DNA of 64,000 nt from Streptomyces fildesensis (GCF_016107395.1 NZ_JAAIKO010000040.1:17115-81114); one strand, 5' to 3'; numbered from the stretch's first letter, positions 1-8,660 are shown. Numbers and translations are program-made. Notes: generated by a model not told the origin, from the sequence alone.

Positions 1-807
1 GTCGGCCCGCTGCTCTCCCTGGTGCTGGCCGGTGTCTTCTACGGCGGCATGCAGGTCGTCGAGCCCGGCACCGTCCCCGGGGTGCTGCTCGCCGGCCTCA
101 TGATCAGCAACCTGATCGTCGCGGTGTTCAACCTGCTGCCGGGCCTCCCGCTGGACGGCGGCCGGATGCTCCGGGCCGTCGTCTGGAAGATCACCGGCAA
201 GCCGATGAGCGGCACGGTCGCCGCCGCCTGGACCGGCCGTGCGCTGGCCATCGCCGTCCTCGGACTGCCCCTGCTCACGTACGACAACACCGCCGACAGC
301 AGCGGGTTCGACTCGCTCACCGACGCCCTGCTCGCCGCGATCCTGGCCGCCATCATCTGGACCGGCGCCGGGAACAGCCTGCGCATGGCCCGGCTGCGCG
401 AACGCCTCCCCGACCTGCGGGCCCGCACCCTCACCCGGCGCGCCGTGCCCGTCAGCTCCGACACCCCGCTGTCCGAGGCACTGCGCCGCGCCAACGAGGC
501 GGGCGCCCGTGCCCTGGTCGTCGTGGACGGCCAGGGGGACCCGACCGCGGTCGTCCGCGAGGCCGCCATCGTCGGCATCCCCGAGCACCGCCGCCCCTGG
601 GTCGCGGTCAGCGGCCTGGCCCAGGACCTCAAGCCGGGCATGCGGGTCTCGACGGAACTGGCGGGCGAGGACCTGCTCGACACCCTGCGGGCGACGCCGT
701 CGACGGAGTACCTGGTCGTCGAGCCGACGGGCGAGATCTACGGAGTGCTGTCCACGGCGGACGTGGAGAAGGCCTTCCTGGCCGCGATGGCCAGGCCCGC
801 TTCTTAG
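1..807 (+). CDS. Site-2 protease (M50 family) with C-terminal CBS domains, 5' partial
   Basis: This is an intramembrane zinc metalloprotease of the Rip3 type. The window opens inside the gene, so the start codon and the HExxH motif lie upstream. The visible 268 residues begin in a membrane segment and carry the third zinc-ligand motif NLLPGLPLDGGR at about residues 44-55. Further hydrophobic helices follow to about residue 125. The last ~130 residues look like a CBS pair (for example DTPLSEALRRANEAGARAL), which usually senses adenine nucleotides. Reading continues in frame from base 1 with no start needed. Family assignment is firm; the substrate is unknown. Confidence 0.88.
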   Translation, partial: VGPLLSLVLAGVFYGGMQVVEPGTVPGVLLAGLMISNLIVAVFNLLPGLPLDGGRMLRAVVWKITGKPMSGTVAAAWTGRALAIAVLGLPLLTYDNTADSSGFDSLTDALLAAILAAIIWTGAGNSLRMARLRERLPDLRARTLTRRAVPVSSDTPLSEALRRANEAGARALVVVDGQGDPTAVVREAAIVGIPEHRRPWVAVSGLAQDLKPGMRVSTELAGEDLLDTLRATPSTEYLVVEPTGEIYGVLSTADVEKAFLAAMARPAS

Positions 808-986
808 GGGCTCGGATCGCCTCCGGGGCGCTACAGCCGCTCCATGGGTCCCCCCGGACGGGGTTCGGGGGAGGCCGACCGTGCTCGATCGCTCGTACCT
901 CACGATCTCCGCGCGCTCTCCCGTTCGACAGCGACGCGCCCCTTCGGCTCACCCGCCCTGGCGAACCGAGCCCCAAAAAAGCCAGC

Positions 987-992
987 TACGCT
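987..992 (+). promoter_or_regulatory. -10 box of trmI, probable leaderless promoter
   Basis: TACGCT ends six bases before the ATG of trmI and no Shine-Dalgarno sequence lies in between. This fits a transcript that begins at or next to the start codon. The 191 bases between the protease gene and trmI hold no other recognisable gene. Confidence 0.5.
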
Positions 993-998
993 GTTCAC

Positions 999-1991
999 AT
1001 GTCCGAACCGACCGGTGCCGCCCGCCGTCGCGGCCCATTCCAAGTCGGGGACCAGGTCCAGCTCACCGACCCCAAGGGACGCCACTACACCTTCACGCTC
1101 GAAGCCGGAAAGCAGTTCCACACCCACAAGGGCGCTTTCCAGCACGACGAGTTGATCGGTGCTCCCGAAGGAAGTGTTGTCCGTACCACGGGGAACGTCG
1201 CCTACCTGGCGCTGCGTCCCCTGCTCCCCGACTATGTCCTGTCCATGCCACGCGGTGCCGCCGTGGTCTACCCCAAGGACGCGGGGCAGATCCTGGCGAT
1301 GGCCGACATCTTCCCCGGCGCCCGGGTCGTCGAAGCGGGAGTCGGATCAGGCTCGCTCAGCAGCTTCCTGCTGCGCGCCGTCGGCGACCAGGGCATGCTG
1401 CACTCCTACGAGCGCCGCGCCGACTTCGCCGAGATCGCCACCCAGAACGTCCAGCGCTACTTCGGCGGGGAACACCCCGCCTGGCAGCTGACCGTCGGCG
1501 ACCTCCAGGACCATCTGTCCGACACCGATGTCGACCGCGTCATTCTGGACATGCTCGCCCCTTGGGAATGCCTCGACGCCGTCTCGAAGGCGCTCGTCCC
1601 CGGCGGCATCCTGTGCTGCTACGTCGCCACCACCACGCAGATGGCCCGCACCGTCGAGTCCATCCGTGAGCACGGCACCTTCAACGAGCCCGCGGCCTGG
1701 GAGACCATGGTCCGCAACTGGCACGTCGAGGGTCTCGCGGTCCGTCCCGACCACCGCATGATCGGGCACACCGGCTTCCTGCTCACCGCCCGCCGGCTCG
1801 CCGACGGCGTGGAGCCGCCGATGCGCCGCCGCCGGCCCTCCAAGGGTTCGTACGGCGAGGACTACACCGGCCCCGGCAGCGAAAGCGGGGGCAAGCACGC
1901 GCCCGCCGCCTCGGCAGAGCCCGCTGAGGTGACTGCCGCCGAGACGCCCGCCGTCGAGGCGCCGGCCGCCCCCGAGGCGCCCGCCGAGTAG
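999..1991 (+). CDS. trmI: tRNA (adenine-58-N1)-methyltransferase
   Basis: The enzyme methylates N1 of A58 in the T-loop of tRNA using S-adenosylmethionine; the family works as a homotetramer. The protein has 330 residues. An N-terminal beta domain is followed by a Rossmann methyltransferase domain whose glycine motif VVEAGVGSGS lies at about residues 110-119. The catalytic region shows DMLAPWE at about residues 183-189. The last ~50 residues are a low-complexity Ala/Glu/Pro tail not needed by the fold. The ATG was chosen because the -10 box lies just upstream. In actinobacteria this gene commonly stands next to the proteasome locus. Confidence 0.93.
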   Translation: MSEPTGAARRRGPFQVGDQVQLTDPKGRHYTFTLEAGKQFHTHKGAFQHDELIGAPEGSVVRTTGNVAYLALRPLLPDYVLSMPRGAAVVYPKDAGQILAMADIFPGARVVEAGVGSGSLSSFLLRAVGDQGMLHSYERRADFAEIATQNVQRYFGGEHPAWQLTVGDLQDHLSDTDVDRVILDMLAPWECLDAVSKALVPGGILCCYVATTTQMARTVESIREHGTFNEPAAWETMVRNWHVEGLAVRPDHRMIGHTGFLLTARRLADGVEPPMRRRRPSKGSYGEDYTGPGSESGGKHAPAASAEPAEVTAAETPAVEAPAAPEAPAE

Positions 1992-2036
1992 TACCGGGCC
2001 CACCGCCCCGCCGAGAGCCCGCCGAGAGCAACGGAA

Positions 2037-2080
2037 GGCGCCGGTGCCGGAACCCCCGCAAGGGTTCCGGCACCGGCGCC
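2037..2080 (+). terminator. Strong hairpin terminator after trmI
   Basis: A perfect 19-bp inverted repeat with a 6-base loop begins 45 bases after the trmI stop codon. There is no long T-run, as is usual for streptomycete terminators, but the stem is very strong. Confidence 0.85.
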
Positions 2081-2194
2081 TCCCGCATTTCCGCTGTCCC
2101 GGTACTCCCGGCCGCACCTGCTGTTCCACCCGAGTGTGACGTGTGGCACCATGCTGGCCACCCCCCTCGAACGAACTCCCCAGGAGCCAGGCGA

Positions 2195-2755
2195 GTGCAG
2201 CCCTCCGCAGGACCGGCCCTTCCGCATACCCGAGCCCGCTCGGTGCACTGGATCTCCACCGCCGCGCTGCTCGGCGCGATCATCGGCGCCGGCGCCCTCG
2301 TCCAGCCCGCCGATGCCTCCACGCACGCCTCCCAGGCCACCCCACGGCCCGCACCGGACCCGAAGGCGGCCGTGTACCCGCTCGACTGCGCGGGGGCCCC
2401 GGTGGACGTCGTCAGCCGCGTCTCGGGGGATCTGGACCAGGACGGCAGGCCCGAGACCGTCGTCGTCGTGCACTGCCCGGCCGAGGCGGGCACCCCGCCG
2501 ACCGGCGTCTTCGTCCTGACGGCCGGCGCGGCGCCGGGCAGCGCGCCGCGCATCGTCGCCACGCTGGTCGATCCGGCGGAGGAGCGCAGCATCACCGGCT
2601 TCGGGCTCCAGGGCCGCACCATCAGGGCGACGGTCCTCGGGTACTCCAGCGACACCACGCCGCGCTGCTGCCCGGACCAGAAGCGCGCGTACACCTGGCA
2701 GTGGCGGGCCGGGCGGTACTACGCCACGCCGGGTGCGCTCGCGAACAGCGTCTGA
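2195..2755 (+). CDS. Secreted protein of unknown function
   Basis: This 186-residue protein has a basic N-terminus, a hydrophobic segment (STAALLGAIIGAGALV) and an Ala-rich cleavage region, so it is probably exported. The mature part contains GDLDQDGRPE, which looks like a calcium-binding FG-GAP/VCBS-like turn, and four cysteines that could pair outside the cell (one in LDCAG, one in VVHCP and a CC pair in TPRCCPD). I do not recognise a known family. The GTG start was chosen because AGGAG lies eight bases upstream; an in-frame GTG 54 bases earlier has no such site. Its stop lies 45 bases from the stop of the convergent ferredoxin gene. Confidence 0.7.
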   Translation: MQPSAGPALPHTRARSVHWISTAALLGAIIGAGALVQPADASTHASQATPRPAPDPKAAVYPLDCAGAPVDVVSRVSGDLDQDGRPETVVVVHCPAEAGTPPTGVFVLTAGAAPGSAPRIVATLVDPAEERSITGFGLQGRTIRATVLGYSSDTTPRCCPDQKRAYTWQWRAGRYYATPGALANSV

Positions 2756-2800
2756 GCCGTCACCCGGCGCTGCCGGCCGTCACCGGCCGCCCGCCGGTTG

Positions 2801-3100
2801 TCACCCGGCGTCGGGACCGAACACCTCGACCCGGTCGGTGACGCGGCGGACATGGATGCAGTCGCCGGGGCACTCCTTGGCCGAATCCACCACATCGGTG
2901 AGCATCGTCAGCGGAACCGGCGCCGTGGCGCCCGGCGCCTGCCGCAGCTCGTCGTCGTGGCCCTTGACGTACGCCAGCCCGTCGATGTCGAGCTCGAACA
3001 CCTCCGGCGCGTACTGCACACAGATCCCGTCGCCGGTGCACAAGTCCTGGTCGATCCAGACTTCCAGCTCTTCCGCGCCGGCCTCGGACACGTCACTCAC
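2801..3100 (-). CDS. Ferredoxin, 3Fe-4S type
   Basis: This small (99-residue) electron carrier typically serves cytochrome P450s or other oxidoreductases in the cytoplasm. Cysteines occur as CTGDGIC near residues 18-24 and as ECPGDC near the C-terminus. The spacing fits a single-cluster ferredoxin of the [3Fe-4S] or alternative [4Fe-4S] kind. The protein is acidic, as expected. The GTG start (complement of 3098-3100) is preceded by a GAGGT-type ribosome site; an open frame runs further upstream but is not needed. It lies divergent from arc across a 252-base shared promoter region. Its redox partner is not evident locally, though two P450 genes lie 27 kb away. Confidence 0.85.
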   Translation of the reverse strand: MSDVSEAGAEELEVWIDQDLCTGDGICVQYAPEVFELDIDGLAYVKGHDDELRQAPGATAPVPLTMLTDVVDSAKECPGDCIHVRRVTDRVEVFGPDAG

Positions 3101-3282
3101 GGGGTACCTCGCCTGCCGTTCATGGATCGGCCCGGACACGGACCGCAACAGTCCCTGACGGGTGTTGACCGAACCGACGATACAACCGGCCGCTTTCCGA
3201 TGTTGATCCGTGGGTATCCCCCTGGCGTGAGGACGTACGCAAGGGTGAAGATCGGACACACCCCGACCGTCTTTGTGATCTA

Positions 3283-3314
3283 GGGGTTTCAACCCCCACC
3301 GGCCCAGGTAGGGT
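3283..3314 (+). promoter_or_regulatory. arc promoter region with palindrome
   Basis: A TAGGGT -10 box (3309-3314) lies about 38 bases before the arc start. Upstream, GGGGTT-TC-AACCCC (3283-3296) is a perfect palindrome near the expected -35 position and could be an operator. The rest of the 252-base gap to the ferredoxin start shows nothing else I can name. Confidence 0.45.
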
Positions 3315-3352
3315 CTGGAAACGTCCAGCTCCCCTTGGAGGAGGTGAGGACC

Positions 3353-5119
3353 GTGGCGGCCCACGACGACGACATCACCCGTGGCGGCCGACCCGCTCGT
3401 GGTTCAGAAGACACCGCGAGCCAGGTCGCCTTTCTTGAGCAGGAAATCGCCGTCCTGCGACGTAAGCTCGCCGACTCTCCGCGTCACACGAGGATTCTCG
3501 AAGAGCGGATCGTCGAGCTGCAGACCAACCTGGCAGGCGTGTCCGCTCAGAATGAGCGGTTCGCGAACACTCTCCGCGAGGCCCGCGACCAGATCGTGGC
3601 CCTCAAGGAAGAAGTGGACAGGCTCGCACAGCCTCCTGCCGGTTTCGGCGTCTTTCTGCAGGCGAACGAGGACGGAACGGCGGACATCTTCACCGGCGGC
3701 CGAAAGCTGCGGGTGAACGTCAGCCCCTCCGTCGAACTTGAAGACCTCCGGCGAGGTCAGGAACTCATGCTCAATGAAGCGCTCAATGTGGTCGAGGCCA
3801 TGAAGTACGAGCGCGTCGGCGACATCGTCACCCTCAAGGAGATCCTTGAGGACGGCGAACGAGCCCTGGTCGTCGGACACACCGATGAGGAGAGGGTGGT
3901 GTGGCTCGCCGAGCCACTCCTGGACGGCGCTCTCCGCGTAGGCGACGCACTTCTGCTGGAGCCCCGCTCCGGCTACGTGTACGAGAGGGTCCCCAAGAGC
4001 GAGGTCGAGGACCTCGTACTCGAAGAGGTCCCTGACATCGACTACCAGCAGATCGGCGGCCTCGCCGGTCAGATCGAGCAGATCCGGGACGCGGTCGAAC
4101 TCCCGTATCTGCACGCGGATCTGTTCAAGGAGTACGAGCTGCGCCCGCCCAAGGGCGTGCTGCTCTACGGCCCCCCCGGCTGCGGAAAGACCCTCATCGC
4201 CAAGGCAGTGGCCAACTCCCTTGCCAAGAAGGTCGCCGAAGTCACGGGACAGCCGCAGGGGAAGAGCTACTTCCTGAACATCAAGGGTCCCGAACTCCTC
4301 AACAAGTACGTCGGTGAGACCGAGCGTCAGATCCGCCTGGTCTTCCAGCGAGCCAGGGAGAAGGCGAGCGAGGGCACCCCCGTCATCGTCTTCTTCGACG
4401 AGATGGAATCCCTCTTCCGCACCCGCGGATCCGGTGTCAGCTCGGACGTGGAGAACACCATCGTCCCCCAGCTGCTCGCCGAGATCGACGGGGTGGAGGG
4501 CCTGGAGAACGTCATCGTCATCGGCGCCTCCAACCGCGAGGACATGATCGACCCGGCGATCCTGCGGCCCGGCCGTCTGGACGTCAAGATCAAGATCGAG
4601 CGGCCGGACGCCGAGGCGGCCAAGGACATCTTCTCGAAGTACCTGGTTCCGACACTCCCGCTCAACAGCGAGGACCTGTCGGAGCACGGCGGATCGAAGG
4701 CCGGCACCGTCGAGGCCATGATCCAGGCCGTCGTCGAGCGGATGTACACCGAAACGGAGGAGAACCGCTTCCTGGAGGTCACGTACGCCAACGGCGACAA
4801 GGAGGTCCTGTACTTCAAGGACTTCAACTCCGGAGCGATGATCCAGAACATCGTGGACCGGGCCAAGAAGATGGCGATCAAGGCCTTCCTCGACCACAAC
4901 CAGCGCGGTCTTCGCGTTGCCCACCTGCTCGCCGCCTGTGTCGACGAGTTCAAGGAGAACGAGGACCTGCCCAACACCACCAACCCCGACGACTGGGCCC
5001 GCATCTCCGGCAAGAAGGGCGAGCGGATCGTGTTCATCCGCACGCTCGTCACCGGAAAGCAGGGCGCGGACACCGGCCGCTCCATCGACACCGTGGCCAA
5101 CACCGGGCAGTACCTGTAA
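3353..5119 (+). CDS. arc: Proteasome-associated AAA+ ATPase (ARC/Mpa)
   Basis: This hexameric ATPase captures pupylated proteins, unfolds them and threads them into the 20S proteasome. The 588 residues match the usual length. An N-terminal coiled coil (about 20-75), which binds Pup, is followed by tandem OB folds (about 80-220) and an AAA module. The Walker A motif GPPGCGKT lies at 273-280 and the Walker B VIVFFDE at 344-350. The C-terminus ends GQYL, the conserved penultimate-tyrosine tail that docks on the proteasome. A GGAGGAGGTGAGG ribosome site supports the GTG start; a TTG 18 bases upstream is in frame but unlikely. It appears to be transcribed alone, since a hairpin follows it. Confidence 0.97.
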   Translation: MAAHDDDITRGGRPARGSEDTASQVAFLEQEIAVLRRKLADSPRHTRILEERIVELQTNLAGVSAQNERFANTLREARDQIVALKEEVDRLAQPPAGFGVFLQANEDGTADIFTGGRKLRVNVSPSVELEDLRRGQELMLNEALNVVEAMKYERVGDIVTLKEILEDGERALVVGHTDEERVVWLAEPLLDGALRVGDALLLEPRSGYVYERVPKSEVEDLVLEEVPDIDYQQIGGLAGQIEQIRDAVELPYLHADLFKEYELRPPKGVLLYGPPGCGKTLIAKAVANSLAKKVAEVTGQPQGKSYFLNIKGPELLNKYVGETERQIRLVFQRAREKASEGTPVIVFFDEMESLFRTRGSGVSSDVENTIVPQLLAEIDGVEGLENVIVIGASNREDMIDPAILRPGRLDVKIKIERPDAEAAKDIFSKYLVPTLPLNSEDLSEHGGSKAGTVEAMIQAVVERMYTETEENRFLEVTYANGDKEVLYFKDFNSGAMIQNIVDRAKKMAIKAFLDHNQRGLRVAHLLAACVDEFKENEDLPNTTNPDDWARISGKKGERIVFIRTLVTGKQGADTGRSIDTVANTGQYL

Positions 5120-5126
5120 AGCAGAC

Positions 5127-5167
5127 CTCCGGCTGCGGGCGCCCCGACCGGGTTCCCGCAGCCGGAG
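5127..5167 (+). terminator. Hairpin terminator between arc and dop
   Basis: A perfect 13-bp stem with a 15-base loop starts seven bases after the arc stop codon and is followed by TGTTTGT. It suggests that dop has its own promoter. A TAGGCT sequence at 5238-5243 is a possible -10 box for dop. Confidence 0.7.
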
Positions 5168-5360
5168 TGTTTGTCCACAGGTAGGCCAGGACCGGAGCAA
5201 TGAGTGAAATGATCTCCCCACCGCCGCCATCGCGTTCTAGGCTCTTCCGTACCGCGCCATGCAGTGCGGCTCAGGGAACAGCAGTCGCGCTCGGGCCATA
5301 TGCGCAGCGGTACTTGAGCGTCAGCCCCAGCACGGGGCGGCGCCGGGCAAGGAGGGCCGC

Positions 5361-6872
5361 ATGACCGTACGGCGAGTAATGGGTATCGAGACGGAGTACG
5401 GCATCTCCGTTCCCGGCCACCCGAACGCCAATGCCATGCTCACCTCGTCCCAGATCGTCAACGCGTACGCGGCGGCGATGCACCGGGCGCGCCGCGCCCG
5501 CTGGGACTTCGAGGAAGAGAATCCGCTCCGTGACGCCCGGGGCTTCGACCTCGCCCGTGACACGGCGGACTCGAGCCAGCTCACCGACGAGGACATCGGC
5601 CTGGCCAATGTCATCCTCACCAACGGCGCGCGGCTCTACGTCGACCACGCCCACCCGGAGTACTCCTCACCCGAGGTCACCAACCCGCTCGACGCCGTCC
5701 TGTGGGACAAGGCGGGCGAGCGCATCATGGCCGAGGCCGCAGAACGGGCCGCGCAGCTCCCCGGCGCCCAGCCGATCCACCTGTACAAGAACAACACCGA
5801 CAACAAGGGCGCGTCCTACGGCACCCACGAGAACTATCTGATGAAGCGGGAGACCCCCTTCTCGGACATCGTGCGCCATCTGACGCCGTTCTTCGTCTCG
5901 CGCCAGGTCGTCACCGGGGCCGGCCGCGTCGGCATCGGCCAGGACGGCCACGACCACGGCTTCCAGCTGAGCCAGCGCGCCGACTACTTCGAGGTCGAGG
6001 TCGGCCTGGAGACCACCCTCAAACGCCCCATCATCAACACCCGGGACGAACCGCACGCGGACGCGGAGAAGTACCGGCGGCTGCACGTCATCATCGGGGA
6101 CGCCAACCTCTCCGAGATCTCGACCTACCTCAAGCTCGGCACCACCGCCCTGGTGCTGTCGATGATCGAGGACGGCTTCATCAAGGTGGACCTGGCCGTG
6201 GACCAGCCGGTGCGCACCCTGCACCAGGTCAGCCACGACTCCACACTGCAACATCTCATCACGCTCCGCAGCGGCCGGACGCTGACCGCCGTACAACTCC
6301 AGATGGAGTACTTCGACCTGTCCCGCAAGTACGTCGAGGAGCGGTTCGGCGCCGACGCGGACGACCAGACGAAGGATGTCCTCAGCCGCTGGGAGGACGT
6401 CCTGAACCGGCTGGAGAACAACCCGATGAGCCTGTCGGGCGAGCTGGACTGGGTCGCCAAGAAAGAGGTCCTGGAGGGCTACCGGCGCCGTGACGGCCTG
6501 GAATGGGACGCCGCGCGCCTGCACCTCGTGGACCTCCAGTACGCCGACGTACGGCCCGACAAGGGCCTCTACAACCGTCTGGTGGCCCGCGGCCGCATGA
6601 AACGGCTGCTGGACGAGCCTGCGGTCGTACGGGCCGAGACCAAGCCCCCCGAGGACACCCGCGCCTACTTCCGCGGCCGCTGCCTGGAGCAGTACGCCGA
6701 CGACGTCGCCGCCGCCTCCTGGGATTCGGTCATCTTCGATCTGCCGGGCCGGGACTCCCTGCAGCGGGTGCCGACCCTGGAGCCGCTACGCGGCACCCGC
6801 AACCACGTCAAGGAGCTCCTGGACCGCTGTCGTACGGCGGAAGACTTGGTCCGCATCCTTTCCGGCGGCTGA
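5361..6872 (+). CDS. dop: Deamidase/depupylase of Pup (Dop)
   Basis: Dop converts the C-terminal Gln of Pup to Glu so that PafA can use it, and it also removes Pup from proteins. The protein has 503 residues and a glutamine-synthetase-like fold. The metal/ATP motif GIETEYG lies at 8-14 and the catalytic Asp is Asp95 in LYVDH. The stretch at about 42-80, rich in charged residues and ending in TADSSQLTDED, is the Dop-specific loop that distinguishes it from PafA. The ATG was chosen because of the upstream AAGGAGG; the open frame continues 102 bases further upstream without a ribosome site. Confidence 0.97.
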   Translation: MTVRRVMGIETEYGISVPGHPNANAMLTSSQIVNAYAAAMHRARRARWDFEEENPLRDARGFDLARDTADSSQLTDEDIGLANVILTNGARLYVDHAHPEYSSPEVTNPLDAVLWDKAGERIMAEAAERAAQLPGAQPIHLYKNNTDNKGASYGTHENYLMKRETPFSDIVRHLTPFFVSRQVVTGAGRVGIGQDGHDHGFQLSQRADYFEVEVGLETTLKRPIINTRDEPHADAEKYRRLHVIIGDANLSEISTYLKLGTTALVLSMIEDGFIKVDLAVDQPVRTLHQVSHDSTLQHLITLRSGRTLTAVQLQMEYFDLSRKYVEERFGADADDQTKDVLSRWEDVLNRLENNPMSLSGELDWVAKKEVLEGYRRRDGLEWDAARLHLVDLQYADVRPDKGLYNRLVARGRMKRLLDEPAVVRAETKPPEDTRAYFRGRCLEQYADDVAAASWDSVIFDLPGRDSLQRVPTLEPLRGTRNHVKELLDRCRTAEDLVRILSGG

Positions 6873-6935
6873 AATGGCCCAGAACCGGGAATCAAGCAAG
6901 TGAGCGGAAACAGGGCCGATGTCGGACCCGGCTTG

Positions 6936-6941
6936 TAGGGT
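6936..6941 (+). promoter_or_regulatory. -10 box of pup
   Basis: TAGGGT followed by CTG lies 39 bases before the pup start codon. The same TAGGGTCTG string occurs at the arc promoter, so the two genes may share a control signal. Only the nine bases are seen; regulation is inferred. Confidence 0.45.
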
Positions 6942-6980
6942 CTGATCAAGTGGGAAACGCAACCGAGCGGGGTGAGCGTC

Positions 6981-7199
6981 ATGGCTACGAAGGACACCGA
7001 CGGCGGACAGCAGAAGGCGACACGCGCCACAGAAGAAGTCGAAGAGGTAGCGCAGGACGCGCAAGCCTCGGACGAACTCAAGGAGCGCCACGAGAAGCTC
7101 TCGGAGGACGTCGACGACATCCTGGACGAAATCGACGATGTACTCGAGGCCAATGCTGAGGATTTCGTGAGGTCCTTCGTTCAGAAGGGTGGACAGTAG
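6981..7199 (+). CDS. pup: Prokaryotic ubiquitin-like protein Pup
   Basis: Pup is the small disordered tag attached through its C-terminus to lysines of proteins destined for the proteasome. The 72 residues are highly acidic, with a coiled-coil-prone segment DELKERHEKLSEDVDDILDE that binds Arc. It ends in QKGGQ, so Dop must deamidate it to GGE before ligation. The ATG at 6981 follows GGGGTGAG; a GTG nine bases upstream is in frame but less well placed. It is followed after nine bases by the HNH gene, which suggests coupled expression. Confidence 0.97.
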   Translation: MATKDTDGGQQKATRATEEVEEVAQDAQASDELKERHEKLSEDVDDILDEIDDVLEANAEDFVRSFVQKGGQ

Positions 7200-7208
7200 T
7201 CCACGTAT

Positions 7209-7799
7209 ATGAACGACGCGAAATCGAAGCGCTGCTCTCGGTGTAAAGGGACGCTGCCGCACGGCGCCTTCGCCGGCAATCGGTCGACGGAGGATGGTCT
7301 TCAGGCGTACTGCCGGAACTGCTCAGCCGAGTATTGCCGGCAGCGTCAAGAAGCCAAAGGCCGTGCGGTCCGGCCGAAGTTCGAGGTACCGGAAGGCTCC
7401 AAGAGGTGCCCGCAGTGCGAAACGATCAAGCCGTTTGCGGACTGGGAACGCAATTCCACTTCGCCTGACGGCTGGTCCAGCTACTGCAGGCCCTGTCGCG
7501 CCGGCCGCAACCGTGAGAGCTACTTCAAGCGGAAGTACGGCATCACGATATCCGAGCGTGACGAGCTGATCGCCTCTCAAGCGGGCGTGTGCCCGATCTG
7601 TTTGGCCGCTTCGGCAGAACATGTGGATCACTGCCACGAGACGGGTAGGGTCCGAGGCGTACTGTGCTTCAGCTGCAATGCCGCGCTGGGGCAGTTGAAA
7701 GACCGGCCTGATGCCATCCGCCGGGCTGCCGCTTACCTGGAAGGAAACGTGTGGAAGCCAACACTCGTAGCACAGGGCGTCTACCGGCTGCCTTCCTGA
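7209..7799 (+). CDS. Endonuclease VII-like HNH protein inside the proteasome operon
   Basis: The 196-residue protein ends in a recombination endonuclease VII (HNH) domain: CPIC at about residues 133-136, then VDHCHETGRVRG and LCFSCN, giving two CxxC zinc pairs and the catalytic His region. Before it lie two similar zinc-ribbon-like units, KRCSRCKG...YCRNC and KRCPQCET...YCRPC, which look like an internal duplication. The family resolves branched DNA in phage T4; the role here is unknown. It has no clear ribosome site and starts nine bases after pup, and its last 49 bases overlap prcB. Codon third positions use A and T more than in the flanking genes. I recall a related gene at the same place in S. 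coelicolor. Confidence 0.85.
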   Translation: MNDAKSKRCSRCKGTLPHGAFAGNRSTEDGLQAYCRNCSAEYCRQRQEAKGRAVRPKFEVPEGSKRCPQCETIKPFADWERNSTSPDGWSSYCRPCRAGRNRESYFKRKYGITISERDELIASQAGVCPICLAASAEHVDHCHETGRVRGVLCFSCNAALGQLKDRPDAIRRAAAYLEGNVWKPTLVAQGVYRLPS

Positions 7800-8596
7800 C
7801 GCCTGGCTCGTCCTCGTTCATCGACTTCCTCGGCGAGCACTCACCGGATCTGCTGCCCCGCAACCGGAGCCTGCCGCCGCTCCAGGGCGCCGTCGAGATC
7901 CCGCACGGCACGACCATCGTCGCCGCGACGTTCCCCGGCGGGGTGATCCTCGCCGGTGACCGGCGCGCGACGATGGGCAACATCATCGCGCAGCGGGACA
8001 TCGAGAAGGTCTTCCCGGCCGACGAGTACTCGGCCGTGGGCATCGCCGGCACCGCCGGGCTGGCCGTGGAGATGGTGCGGCTGTTCCAGCTGGAGCTGGA
8101 GCACTACGAGAAGATCGAGGGCGCGGTGCTCTCCCTGGAGGGCAAGGCGAACCGGCTCTCCACGATGATCCGTGGGAACCTCGGGATGGCGCTCCAGGGA
8201 CTGGCCGTCGTTCCGCTGTTCGCCGGATACGACGTGGACCGCGAAAAGGGCCGGATCTTCTCCTACGACGTGACGGGCGGGCGCTCCGAGGAGCACGGCT
8301 TCGCGTCGACCGGATCGGGTTCGGTCTTCGCCCGCGGTTCGATGAAGAAGCTGTACCGCAAGGATCTGACGGAGGACCAGGCGATCACGCTGGTCGTACA
8401 GGCCCTGTACGACGCGGCCGATGACGATTCGGCCACCGGCGGACCGGACCTGGCGCGGCGCATCTATCCGATCGTCACCGTCATCACCGACGAGGGCTTC
8501 CGCAGGCTCACCGAGGACGAGTCCTCCGACGTCGTCCGTGCCATCCACGAGCGCCGGCTGGAACAGCCCGACGGCCCGCGTGCCGAGCTGCTCTGA
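7751..8596 (+). CDS. prcB: 20S proteasome beta subunit
   Basis: This is the catalytic subunit of the proteasome. The 281-residue precursor has a propeptide of about 53 residues, removed autocatalytically before Thr54 in HGTTIVAATFPGG to expose the nucleophilic threonine. The usual GDRRATMG loop follows. The GTG start lies inside the end of the HNH gene and fits the conserved N-terminus of streptomycete PrcB; a ribosome site GGAAGG lies just upstream. prcA follows after 64 bases, so the two subunits are co-transcribed. Confidence 0.97.
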   Translation: MEANTRSTGRLPAAFLTPGSSSFIDFLGEHSPDLLPRNRSLPPLQGAVEIPHGTTIVAATFPGGVILAGDRRATMGNIIAQRDIEKVFPADEYSAVGIAGTAGLAVEMVRLFQLELEHYEKIEGAVLSLEGKANRLSTMIRGNLGMALQGLAVVPLFAGYDVDREKGRIFSYDVTGGRSEEHGFASTGSGSVFARGSMKKLYRKDLTEDQAITLVVQALYDAADDDSATGGPDLARRIYPIVTVITDEGFRRLTEDESSDVVRAIHERRLEQPDGPRAELL

Positions 8597-8660
8597 CGGT
8601 CCGGCAGGACCGGATCGAGAAGAAGACCCTCGTCACCTGACAGAAAGGGACGGATAGCCG

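Noticed and set aside
3404..5230. 608-codon open frame opposite arc
   Set aside because: It is the complement of the conserved ATPase gene, with low-complexity Leu/Asp/Val-rich product and no ribosome site.
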